Origin: Bactrocera neohumeralis
Taxonomy: Eukaryota > Arthropoda > Insecta > Diptera > Tephritidae
DNA: 64,000 bases
Direction: 5' to 3'
Assembly: GCF_024586455.1 (NCBI RefSeq)
Contig: NC_065919.1
Coordinates: forward strand, 16,548,017 to 16,612,016
The translations under genes were made by a program, and so were the position numbers. Shown piece after piece: positions 13,001-23,193 of the stretch; the stretch's first letter is position 1; every line of letters starts with the position of its first letter. The notes under the pieces are model-generated. The model was not told the DNA's origin. It did no database searches and was given only the letters and a program-made list of their open reading frames with translations.

Positions 13001-13707
13001 TAAAAGTTATATTAAAAATTAAATTAAATTAATAAATTAAAATAAAAAAATAAAATTAAAAATAAAATTAAAAAATCAAAAACTAATTAAAAAAAAATTA
13101 AAAATTATTTAAATTAAAATAAAATTAAAAGTTATATTAAAAATTAAATTAAATTAATAAATTAAAACAAAAAAGTAAATTTTAAAATAAAAAAAAAAAA
13201 AAAAAAATTAAAAAAAAAAAATTATTTTTTTAACTAATTATTTTTTAAAACTAAAACATAAAATTAAAAATAAATTATTAAACAAATTTAAAAAAAAAAT
13301 ATATTTTTAAAAAATATTAAAAAATTATAAAAAAATTAAAAAAATTAAAAAATATTAAAAATTATTTTTTTATTTTTTTAAACTGATATAATCTGATAAA
13401 CACATTTAACAAAGAAAAATTGATTTTAAAGAAAGTAGTGTATAGATTACGAATCGAAAAAATTTTCATACACATACAAATGTATTTGTATATTTTGCAA
13501 AATAAAAATTAACAATTTCTGTTTTCGTTTATACATTTTGTTTTAATTTCATTCCATTTTATGTCGCAGGAACTGCGCGAAGCCATTGTGGAGGTGCTGA
13601 GCGAAGCGTGTAATTTGAATGAGCGTCAAGCGGAAGCCTGGAACAAATTGCTTGACATCGTCTATGACATCATCTTCAAGAAGTACGATGACTTGGGCGC
13701 CCAATAA
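10041..13707 (+). CDS. glob1: Globin (insect glob1 type), three coding exons
   Basis: Haem-binding single-domain globin, expected to bind O2 in tracheal and fat-body cells as in Drosophila. Exons: 10041-10205, 10542-10706 and 13570-13707, 155 residues (Drosophila glob1 is about 153). All introns are phase 0 with GTGAGT and GTAAGT donors and AG acceptors. Visible landmarks: W15 in helix A, PVATPTDSGAAIL (helix B), FPF with CD1 Phe44, RFRAH with distal His63 (E7), SSHVQR with proximal His98 (F8), and helix H WNKLLDIVYDIIFKK. Intron positions fit D7.0 and G7.0, the arrangement I recall for fly glob1. Cys64 next to the distal His and Cys124 are noteworthy. The start was chosen because it opens the conserved helix A at the expected distance. 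All key residues are intact, so it is likely functional. Confidence 0.96.
10707..13569 (+). repeat. Globin intron 2: 2.9-kb low-complexity A+T repeat
   Basis: The intron consists almost wholly of AAATTAAAA-type sequence. A degenerate unit with TTTTTAAACCTAAAACTAATAA and ATTTGCTCTGATAA-like words recurs near 11005, 11240, 11600, 11970 and 12840. The last two also share AATAAATAAAGTAT followed by ACATACATATGTATTAGCC-like text. A 57-nt stretch is repeated exactly at 12986-13042 and 13111-13167. Intron 1 (10206-10541) is ordinary by comparison. Confidence 0.85.
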
Positions 13708-14570
13708 TGCTGGAATCCCAGGCAGGCGTCAGAGTGCTGAAGTTGTACGCACACAAACACAAAAAGACACATACACCAACGCTAACATGAGTGCCAGCTA
13801 CAATGCATGCAACAGCAATACAACAACAACGTCTTGAATAAGACGACTTTGTACAACAACGCCGTATACAAACACACACACTAACACAAGCATACACACA
13901 CACACACTCACAAACAGCACACACATTTAGGGAATATCAACATTGACGCTTTAACCTGCTTTTGTAGCGCAAATATTTTATTGTGACCGCAAGGAAAAGA
14001 AAACAAAAAAAAAACAACAAAAACAAAAATAGGAGTAAACCAAATGAAAATGTCTTGAAACATATCGCAGAATTGAAGAAAATGAAAATTTACACAAAAT
14101 ACTCGTATGTAACTGTAACGCCCCGCCCTCGCTAGTGTTCGCCACAACGCCTTTCCACTGTTGCTGCGGCCAACTAACGGTTTGCAAGCTGCTGGTGTTG
14201 CTATTCACTTTATTTTCGGGTTTCTTTGCATTTACAATTGTTGTTGTTGTTATTCAGAATATATGTATGTATGTCTAAACGCTGTGTTTGTTGTTATTGT
14301 TGCATTTGTATATCCACCCATTAGGCTCTGCAACGCTTTATACACACACACACTTCCAAACACAAATCTAGATAAACCGAACAAAGGCAGAACAAAAACA
14401 AAAACAACAGCCCCAAATGTACGTCTAAAGCTTTTCGTTTACCTCCAAATAAGAAGTGAAGAGTAAAAATAAAATAAAAATATCTTAATTTTTTTGCTAA
14501 TGGTTTCTAAACTTTGTAATTTTGTGAATAATGTAAAATATAAGAGAATAAAGAAAACAAAAAAATATAT
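13708..14570 (+). other. Globin 3' UTR with poly(A) signals
   Basis: Non-coding sequence after the globin stop, with AATAAA at 14468-14473 and 14547-14552 and further A-rich text beyond. The end is inferred from the signals; the true cleavage site is unknown. It includes CA-rich microsatellites (13865-13925, 14340-14352) and CAACAA runs. Confidence 0.6.
13865..13926. repeat. CA-rich microsatellite in globin 3' UTR
   Basis: Interrupted (AC)n runs, the longest about 14 nt, broken by TAAC, AAGCAT and TCACAAAC. Expected to be polymorphic. Confidence 0.8.
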
Positions 14571-14795
14571 AAAAAATAAAAATAAAACAAAATATAAAAT
14601 GTAAATATGAGAAATTTTTAATTTATGTGTTGAGCGTAAGGAGCTTTATTTGCTAGAAAGAAGATTATATTGATATTTAGTTAGCTTACTTTGACTCTTC
14701 CAACAGCTTGAGCGACACTGGAGAGAAAAATACACTGTTTCACCAATTTTACAATATCGATTTGAAAGCAAGGCATCATTGAAAAAAAATTCTTA

Positions 14796-15715
14796 CAAAG
14801 GTCAATTGAAAAGTCCCCAGCCTATCATAGTAAATAACATTTATTTGTCCAAATTCGCTTTTTTCTATTCTACATAGCTCCCTACAAGGGTAATACACTG
14901 ATTATAACAACCCTCCAACTTCCCGATACCATTTTTGAAACACGGTTTGTCCTTTGCTTCAAAATAGGCCTCGATTTCGCCGATCACCTCTTCATTCGAC
15001 GAACATTTCTTCCCAGCGAACATTTTTTTCACATCTGCCAACAGAAAATAGGCGCTGTGGGCCAGATCTGGAGAATACAGTGCATGCGGAAGTAATTTGA
15101 ATCCCAATTCATGCATTTTTGCCAACATTTTCAACGACTTGTGCAACGGTGGATTGTCTTTGCGAAGCTGCTTTTTCTCTTTCTTTAAATGCAGCCGTTT
15201 TACGGCAATTTTGTTCTTCAAACGGACCAATAATGCTTTATAATAGTCGCTGTTGATAAGCCTTTCTTTGCTCAGGTAGTCAATAAAAATTATTCCATGT
15301 GCATACCAAAATACAGGCGCTCTAAGCTTGCCAGCAGACTGTTTCGTTTTTCCATGCTTTGAAGCGAGTTCATCGTGTGCAGTCCACTCGGATGACTGTC
15401 GATTTGACTTCGGAGCCATATTTCATCCATTGTCACATATCGATGCAAAAACTCGGGTTTATTACGCTTGAACATCTCCAAACACTGCTCCGAATCATCA
15501 TCTCGTCGTTGTTTTTGGTCAAAAAGGAACTCGCGCGGCACCCACTTTGCACAAAGCTTTCTCATACTTAAATGTTCATGAATGGTATGATGCACGCATT
15601 CAGTTGATATCTTTGAAGTGCCTGCTATCTCTACAACGTCACTTTACCGACATTTAAAATTATTTTGTGGACTTTTTTGATGTCTTTTACCACGGCTAAA
15701 GTTAACATTTGATGG
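14796..15715 (-). pseudogene. mariner-type transposase relic (family A, copy 1)
   Basis: Open frames at 14865-15419 and 15290-15595 on the minus strand overlap out of frame, so at least one frameshift separates the N-terminal part (LRKLCAKWVPREF-like, then CLEMFKRNKPEFL) from the catalytic part (SSEWTAHDE, YSPDLA, CSSNEEVIGEIEAYFEAKD). The HQDN block reads RKDN and the third catalytic aspartate is Ala (HSAYF), so it is inactive. The 3' terminal repeat is at the low-coordinate end: GGTCAATTGAAAAGTCCCC from about 14800. The 5' terminal repeat was not found. Same family as 29537, 45713 and 51886. Confidence 0.85.
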
Positions 15716-16109
15716 TTGATTTTCTTGCGCAGTGTCTATAAACGCTACAGAGAGAAGCCAGAGAAGAGAAAAGACACAAAAATGTGGCAAACTCATCTAA
15801 ACAACGCTGAACACACATACTGATACCGGTCATTTAATAGTGGATAGGCACACGACATGGGGACCTTGATTTCCATCAGGCGCTTAGAAGCTGCATCTAC
15901 AGATTTCACAATGACTTTAGTCCCAACTGTTCGACGTATACCTAGCATATATTAGAGAAGACTCTGAACATGTATTATTTTACGTCGCTTGCTTTTTAAT
16001 AAAAGGGAAATATTTAACTCAATACTCGAAATGCAGTTTTACGGTAAAAATTTTATGGCAGTCATGTGTCAATCCATTGAGGATTAGAAAGCTGTTAGCA
16101 ACGTGCACT
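15716..16109. other. No gene recognised
   Basis: Short unique-looking interval between two transposon relics; nothing identifiable. Confidence 0.5.
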
Positions 16110-17510
16110 TTTTCAATAGATGAGGCAGGCATCCGTCAATAGTGTGTCTTCCACGAAGTCATACTTAATCAGCGTGGTTTCGTGGGAGAGTCTCTAAATT
16201 TTTATTTTTGCGCACCTGCGTCCCATTCTGTGAAGATTTTTGCTCTATGTGTGACCTGATAGGATAACAACTGAGTTGTGCAAAAGTTGATTTCTCCGAA
16301 TTTCCGGCTTGTCCATAAGCTTAGCTCTTTTATTAGTTTGAACGTCTATCTGCCGCGACTTTCATTCTCTCACGCTCGTTGCCATGTTGTTATTGTATCC
16401 TTCTTTATTTGTCGTACTGCGACCTTGTTATAACATAACTTTTCCTTTCCTTTACCAAAAGGTCGATTGGGATATTACCGCTAATAACTAATATTACATC
16501 ACCTGCCACTGTCCGGTAGGCTGATGCAATTCTGAGATAGTCGGTTTTTCGTTTTAAGCACATCTGCCCAGATCTGAGCTCCGGTTAATAGGACGCTGAT
16601 TGTCGTCGACATTAAGAGGTTCGTCTTTTCTTGGCTGGGGCCTCCTATGTTGGCCATTAGTCTGCTGAGGTGGGAGGTGATTTTCGCTTCTTGTTTCCTG
16701 CGGCATGCTGGATTTGTACCCAGAAGGTTCGTCTGTGGTCCAGTCTTACACCTACATAGGTCTGTAGGTTACTGCTTTTGGTGTCCTAAGAATTTCTTAT
16801 TTCGAGAGGTATGTGCTTATTTGTTTGTTTGCAGTAGTAGCTCTGTTTTTTCGAAGCGAGCTGGAGGTTGTCCCATGCTTGCGTCCGTATAATAGCCTAA
16901 TTAAGCTTCCTTCGCACTTCTTCTGTGCCATTTCAAGTTTTAGTATAGCGTCATAGCTGATGTTTCACAAATCCTAGAATGGATCCTTGTGCCGCTGCTG
17001 ACTTGACCACTATCAGTCGTGATCCCGCCCTAGTTTGATACAGCAGTTTTCTGTTACTAAAGTAGCTCTGCTTCAGAGCTCAAAGGTAGTTGCGGATATT
17101 AAAGCTTTTTCGAGAGCGCCTATCATATCCACCCATCTAGCGCTGTTGAAGGCGTTTCGGACATCTAAAGTCGCCATCAATACTATCCTTTTTTATTTAT
17201 GCCATTTACGCTGTGCGGCTTCTACGCTTTCATCGATGTATTTCATAGCTCCTAGAGTTGATCTTCAGGGTCTGGAGCGATGTTGTCTAAGGGGGAGTCT
17301 TCCAACTTCGTTGATAGCCGCTTCACGTTTAGATTTAAGTAGCCTTTCACAGAGCTTTCCCGCTGTGTCAAGGATTTTTGTAAAAAGCGCCGCCATTTTG
17401 CTAAGTATTATTGTTTTTGACCATAAATCATTGTACGGAGAAGATAGATCACTTTTTTTTAGCAGCAGTGTCGTAGGTAGTCTACCTGATTGATGGATCT
17501 CATAGAACAT
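16110..17510 (-). pseudogene. R1-like non-LTR retrotransposon pol fragment
   Basis: Read on the minus strand with multiple frame changes, the segment gives reverse transcriptase text in the correct order: AALFTKILDTAGKLCERLL followed by RLPLRQHRSRP (17265-17450), ATLDVRNAFNSARWV (about 17131-17175), and further on text matching the RT thumb and C-terminus (SSDLGRCA, where related copies read LLYGAEIWAD). Endonuclease and ORF1 are missing, and the central YADD block is not discernible. The + strand fragment at 18900-19530 has parallel C-terminal text (QLLSYQVT in both), so the two derive from one family in opposite orientation. Apparent + strand ORFs here are antisense. Confidence 0.75.
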
Positions 17511-17988
17511 TGTTAATTCTTGTTTTTATGCCTTTATACTTGATAAAATATTACTTTCAACGCTGGTCGTCTTCTAAATTATGTAACTCTATAATTTATA
17601 TGAAGAATAATTATCTACTTCGAATCTTTTCTTAGCACAGTCGTCTCTATGTAGCCAGAAAGGAGCAGATTTTGTATTCTGACCGAACTTATGGAACAAA
17701 AATTGTTAAAAACAAAGCAACTGATTATTTTTGCCTTACCAGGGTAACCTCGAAGAAACAGTTATAATATAATTTTGTAAAAATATTTCTGAGCATATTT
17801 GCAATCGGAATGTGATACCTGGGCGTGTATGAAAAATATTAAAAGCAAATTCAATTGTTATATTGAAATAAATATGAAAATTGATGAATAATTTTCGCTG
17901 CAATTGTTGTAGGAAAAGGAGTAAAGAAAAGCCTCATACACTGTTATAGTATTATTCGTTTAAGCCGTATCTGATAAAATGCTCCACT
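17511..17988. other. No gene recognised
   Basis: Unique-looking A+T-rich sequence. Confidence 0.5.
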
Positions 17989-18473
17989 GTCGTACATGGC
18001 GTATGAGTAACGTGCCGGACGTGCCAGACGAATCAAAGCTTTGTGTCGTTGGTTTTAAAAATATTTTCACTTACTTTTTTTTTAATTTCGAAAATTTTCA
18101 TTTCTTTCCTTTTTATTTTGTGTCAGAAAGTTTAACTACTTACTTTTTTATTCTCTTTTAATAAATATAAGTATCTGCAGTTAAAAGAAATAGTCATCTT
18201 AATTGCTGCTCATGATATTTTCGCAGTATTTTTATTTTGTTATTTTTTTCCAAAAGTAAAAATTAAAACATTGTCTTGTTGTTTGACATCTAGAGCTCAA
18301 GCTATAATAGCGTTTAATAAAAAAAAAAATACTTCTCCTATCAACTTTTTAAGAATTTCCTTCATAGTGTGAAACACATACTTCGAAACTGAACTTTAAT
18401 CAGTTATTTCGCACGGAATTTTCTATTCATTTGGCATATTATTGGCACACGTCACTCATACGCCACGTACGAC
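17989..18473. repeat. Inverted repeat pair, possible MITE
   Basis: The left arm 17989-18016 and right arm 18444-18473 are inverted copies: both read GTCGTAC(A/G)TGGCGTATGAGT(A/G)ACGTG, then CC after a 2-nt difference. They enclose 427 bp of A+T-rich, non-coding sequence. No target-site duplication was seen. A partial match to the arm (CATGGCGTATACGTAACGTG) is at about 9111. Confidence 0.65.
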
Positions 18474-18899
18474 AATTTTAAACAATGACGTGCACGGCCA
18501 AACGTTTGTATAAGCGACAATTTGACAATTTTCATTATAGAATAATTGTTATGAAGTGCTATGCTCGATAAAGTCGGAATAATTTTATAAATATTTTAAA
18601 GAAATTAGCAAATTTTTTCACACGCATTCAAAAATAGCATTATTCCATAATATATAGAAACCTTTTTTTATTATTTCTAACTTTATTATTATTGAGTCAC
18701 AGTGAATTTAGTACTAACCAATAAGCTTTTGTTGAGATGATAGTTTTTAGTTCTAAAAGTAAGTTTAGTAATTAGAAGAAATTTTATTATAACTTTTTAA
18801 AACAAAGACGTTAATTTTATTATACCGGTGCATTTCTTATTATATCTAAAATAAAACATGGAAAAAAAAGGGGTTAACAAACAAGCACTTACTTCTCGA
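18474..18899. other. No gene recognised
   Basis: A+T-rich unique-looking sequence. Confidence 0.5.
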
Positions 18900-19530
18900 G
18901 ATAAGGATTCTTAGGACACAAAAACGTTAAGACTAATTTAGAGGGCCCTAGGCATGGAAAGAGAAAGATCCTAATGTCGTCGACAATCAGCGTCCTATTA
19001 TACGGAGCTGAGATCTGGGCAGACGTGCTTAAAAAGAAAAGTCCGCGTAAGTAGCCGTCAGAGTTGCATCACCCTATCGAACAGAGCTAAAGAAATAATC
19101 CGATAATAACAAGAGCGCGATAGAACAAATAAAGAAGAATACAATAACAACATGGCAACAAAAATAGGTCAATGAAAGTTACGGCAGATGGACGGCCAGG
19201 CTAATAAAAGATCTAGACTCATGGACAAGCTGTAAATTCGAAGAAGTCGACTTTCACATAAGTCAGCTGTTATCCTATCAGGTCACGGATACTTCAAAAA
19301 ATGCTTCCACAGAACGGGAGAAGTCGAAAAGCCGTCATGCCTATACAACGACGCGGCAAAAGACGACGCTGAACACATAATGAGTGCGTTGGCAACGAGA
19401 ACGCACCGCCGTCGAAGACATGCTTGTTCTAATAAAAGCGGACAGTTTATATTCAGCGCCATGCTGGGGAGTGAAGCAAACTGGGTGATTATCTAGATCC
19501 AATATCGCAGCAATCTTGCTACGTAGCAAA
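18900..19530 (+). pseudogene. R1-like pol C-terminal fragment
   Basis: The + strand reads, with stops and frame changes, ISVLLYGAEIWADVLKKK (about 18984-19038), SRQLLSYQVT-like text, then a degraded zinc-knuckle region (LYNDAAKDDAEH, about 19345) followed by ERTAVEDMLVLIKADSLYSAMLGSEANW. This is the order of the C-terminus of an R1-clade reverse transcriptase ORF. The N-terminal RT and endonuclease are absent. Relatives in the window: 16110-17510 (minus) and 49760-50480 (+). Confidence 0.75.
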
Positions 19531-20331
19531 AAGCGGCACCTGGACGCAGATGTAAATTTCTCAATGAGAGAAATGGAATTAGAATCTTACTGGCAGCGAT
19601 CTTGATGGGCGCATGCCCAGGTTTTTCGTCGACGTCTGTGCACGTTTGGTGCTGGTCGCTGTATTGTTCCGTTGTCGCTTTGTTGCCTTCCTCACATAGG
19701 CACGTTCTGCCTCGGTGCAATACCGGTAGAGGTTGTGGACGTTCTCGTCTCTTCGAGATTTATTGGGCGCATGAGGCCTACAGTCGAGGGCTGCGTATTA
19801 CTATTCACAGCTAACCTACTTATCATAGGTCGTCCACTATCCGGCAGCTATGACCCCGGTAGTAACTTGAACTCAGCCTTCCAACTAATATATTACCAAA
19901 TTCTATACTTAATATTTGAACTTCGAAAGCTTTATTCATAAATCGAAACAACCGTTAAAAGCTCTGGTAGTTAACAGTCAGTGTTGTTGCAACTCAAGCA
20001 ATTTTCTTATCAAAATTTTATTTACAGAACATCTCACATCTGACAGAAAGTTCTATTAACACTGCTGCTGTGTTAAATTACCTAACAGGCAACTGTTAAC
20101 CGACGCTGTTAGCCAATGTTATTTGTCTTCTGCTAACTCACTCATACACCGAAGCCTTTAACAGCTGCACAGCTGCTACTACAGCACTGATAAGCAAGAA
20201 AGCGTTGTTATTGTTTTATGTTTCATGTGTATGTGTGCATGGATGTGTGGGTGAGCTTGCCTGTGTGTCTGTGGCGATTTTATTGGAGTTGCAGCAGGGA
20301 AGTAACGAAAGTGGTTAATAACATTAGTTTC
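19531..20331. other. No gene recognised; upstream of a candidate leader exon
   Basis: No named repeat. Near 20162-20176 are two CAGCTG E-boxes in close succession (AACAGCTGCACAGCTGC). This may be the promoter-proximal region of the transcript proposed to start at about 20332. Confidence 0.35.
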
Positions 20332-20961
20332 AGTTCCGCGTCGGTTGCAGCCTTGCGTGCTTCGTACTTCGTGCTTCGTTTTTACCGGTATTACGTCGGC
20401 GATTACGTTGCGGAAATCAAGCAAAATCAGTGAAAACGTAATAAAATATACGTTTATTTCGAATAAAATACATAAACGCGTCGCAAATTGTGCGTTTTAT
20501 AAAGTTATAAATTTTGATGTATCAGAGTGTGTGAACAAAATGTGAAGAATTGAAGTGAAAATTTCCATAGTGTGTGCATAATTTTTGTGTGTCTAAACAA
20601 CAGTTGTGAATTCGTTGATTTAATTCACAAATTCACATCCAACTGTTATTGAGTGAGCGTGTATTAATTGTTGTAATTTCGTATGAGCTTTTCTTTGCCG
20701 GTCATTTGGCACAGTGATGCGTGTTATTGTGTGAAGTTTTGGTGTTTTTGTTGTTGAATTAATTACAAGAATTCATCTGGGCTGTCAGATACTCAAATAA
20801 GTATGTTTAAGTGAATCATTTCTTATTAAGAGTAAATCGTTTAATAATAGGATAAAATCTAAAGCGGTTAAATGCGCGTAGCAACAATTTGAAAGGTCAA
20901 ACAACAACGTTATATACTTAGTTATATCACATCACATGGGGAAGCAGATTTTTAAATAAAG
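20332..20961 (+). other. Candidate non-coding first exon of an unidentified gene
   Basis: A TCAGTT initiator places +1 at about 20332, the following 630 nt are less A+T-rich than surroundings and rich in GTGTGTG/GTGAA words typical of fly 5' leaders, and the stretch ends at a strong donor, AAAG|GTAAGC (20962). Inside, an ATG in good fly context (CAAAATG, 20540) is followed at once by TGA, a start-stop uORF. No coding exon or matching acceptor was recognised downstream, so the gene is unknown and may lie beyond the window. Confidence 0.4.
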
Positions 20962-21294
20962 GTAAGCGGTACATCACATAAAAAAAAAAAATAAAAACAT
21001 TCAAAAATACAAAGAATAAAAACAAAAAAATTAAAATAATATTGCTAAACTTTTATTTTGTAAATATCTTTTTAAGTGAAGGGCTGATATTAAATTTCGC
21101 TCAGCCCAAAATTCGTAATTTTTGCTTTACAAAAATATTTTTTTTTTGCTTTTTATTGCGCATTATAAGCCACCGATTAATTGAGCACTGCTAATAAGAA
21201 AATAGAAAAAAATATTGTTTACTTCACTTGCACCATAGCAATAATATACTTCGGAAATAAATCCCTTTTTCATACAACGACTTGTGTTTGAACG
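20962..21294. other. No gene recognised; would be first intron of the candidate transcript
   Basis: A+T-rich sequence with poly-A and poly-T tracts after the GTAAGC donor. Confidence 0.4.
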
Positions 21295-22135
21295 ATTAAT
21301 TTGCATTTGGTCGATTAATTGTTGCTTCTGACAAAAATCTATGCTAAATTTCGTGAAGATAACTCGTCAAATCAAAAAGTTTTCCATATAAACACTTAAT
21401 TCCTATCATTCAGTTTGTATGACAGCTATATGTTGCCGCTAATGGGAGACATCCGCCTGAAATCGGCGGCTACAATGAAATATGTGGGGCCCATCCTGGA
21501 TAGGAAGCTTTCAGGGAAGCCGAATATCGAAGAGCCAGCAAAACCGGTATCAATTGCTCTATACTGGTGTAGAGGAGCCATTGGCAAGAGGTGGGGCCTG
21601 TCACCGAAAGTGGTCCTCTGGTTCTATGACACCATAGTCAAGCCCAATAGTCAAGCTTCACAAAGACTATATAAACCAGACCATGCGCGTGCGATCATTG
21701 ATCAGCCATCTAACCTAACCTAACCTATATGCTATAGTAACCCGATCTGAACCATTTCTACGGAGATTTCATTGCTCTCTTGGACAACAAACCATGCTAA
21801 ATTTGGTAAAGATATCTCATCAAACGAAATAGTTTTCCTTATAAAGACTTGATTTTGATCGTTTAGACTATGTGACAGCCATACGCTATAGTGGTGAGAC
21901 ATCGTTCATTCCAACAAATGAGCATTTTTTTTGAGAAAACAGGGGCAAAATTTCAGATCGATATATCAAAAAATGAGGGACTAACGTGCTTATACGCCGG
22001 CAGACAGATGGCCATGGTTAAATAGACGCAGCTTGTCACGCTGATCATTTATATATCTATACTTATATTCACAATATTTCCTTTTGAGTGCTACAAATTT
22101 TGTGACAAACTTAATATAAGCTGTTCAGGATATAA
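21295..22135 (+). repeat. Dispersed repeat interrupted by a LINE fragment
   Basis: The two halves, 21295-21432 and 21725-22135, form one continuous copy of the repeat also seen at 3436. Ordered words are ATGCTAAATTTCGTGAAGAT, CATTCAGTTTGTATG, ACAGCTATATG, then across the insertion CTATAGT, GATCTGAACCATTTCT, AAATGAGCATTTTTT, GATCGATA, TGAGGGACTAA, ACGCTGATCATTTATA. The 3' part from 21780 repeats words of the 5' part (CATGCTAAATTTGG, AAAGATATCTCATC), so the repeat is internally reiterated. Confidence 0.75.
21433..21724 (+). mobile_element. 5'-truncated I/LOA-like LINE with 7-bp target duplication
   Basis: A 292-bp insertion flanked by CTATATG (21426-21432 and 21725-21731). Its ORF reads reverse transcriptase thumb text (KYVGPILDRKLSGKPNIEE, CRGAIGKRWGLSPKVV) and it ends in a TAACCTAACC tail, like the longer copy at 31618-32985. 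It is dead on arrival: 5' truncated, and joined within the RT directly to its 3' end. Confidence 0.85.
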
Positions 22136-23155
22136 AAATGTCACCTGATGCTGACGGCTTTCTTGAGGTTTCTCTAAGCAATGGCTTATAAGCAGATATC
22201 ACGGGTACTTTTCCACTTGATACTTATCTTAGAAGAATCATAATTACATATTCTATGCCTCTTCAGTAATCTTAAAAATATAGGAAAAGGCAAGACCGAA
22301 CATGACTACATGAAGAAAGAAAATTTCAGTTCTAAGTAGAATTGCGTTCTAGCCTTTATCATTGAATTTGAGAGCTAGGGAAGTACTATCGCTACATGGA
22401 GAAGAGTAAAGAAATAATACACTGCTCCTTGCAATATCATATAACAACCAGATTATATACCATATAGGGTGCAAAACAAACGGTCTGCCAAAAAATCAAC
22501 GTATTTCCAAAACAACAACAAAACAATTATGCTAACGACTTTGTGTGCGAAATTTCCATATTTATGCAATTATGAAAACCCACACAAGCATGTGTGCATG
22601 AGTGTTGGTTTTATGCGTGCTTATCAATTTAATCGCGTTGTGTGTCACAGCAATATTTCATAATGATTACAGCATTTTCACACTCGATAATTGATGAGCC
22701 GGAATGCGAGAGATCGCTTTCTAACCGAAAATGTCAGGAAAAAACCTGCATAATTTGCCTGTGGAATGATAAAGCAATAAATTATGAAGCCAAAAAAATG
22801 TGTTCAGTATTTGCTTTGGGCTATTTTAGTAAAGTTAAGTGTAGATAAGCAGAGTTATGATTTATTGATATCGAAAGCGAAAGAGAAAAGTCAGTTTTAA
22901 GCGAAAATTTCAATTTTTTTTTTAATTTTTAAATTTTTTAAGTTAGTTTATTGTAAATTAATTTATTTTATTTAAAAAATTTTTATTTTTACTTAATTTT
23001 ACCTATTTTATTAGTGGCTTTGCAAGTAGATTTTTTTAAGCTAATTTTTTGTAAATCATTTTTTTTTATTTATAATAATAATAATTCATACAACAAAAAA
23101 GAGTTTTATTATATAAATACATAAACGCAGCACTGGCTACGAGGCCTTCAGCCAC

Positions 23156-23193
<38 letters not shown>

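Noticed and set aside
13619..13837. 72-codon + strand frame
   Set aside because: It overlaps globin exon 3 out of frame and continues into its 3' UTR; the globin frame is clearly the coding one.
16647..17493. + strand frames of 81 and 152 codons
   Set aside because: They are antisense to an R1-like reverse transcriptase relic whose motifs read on the minus strand.
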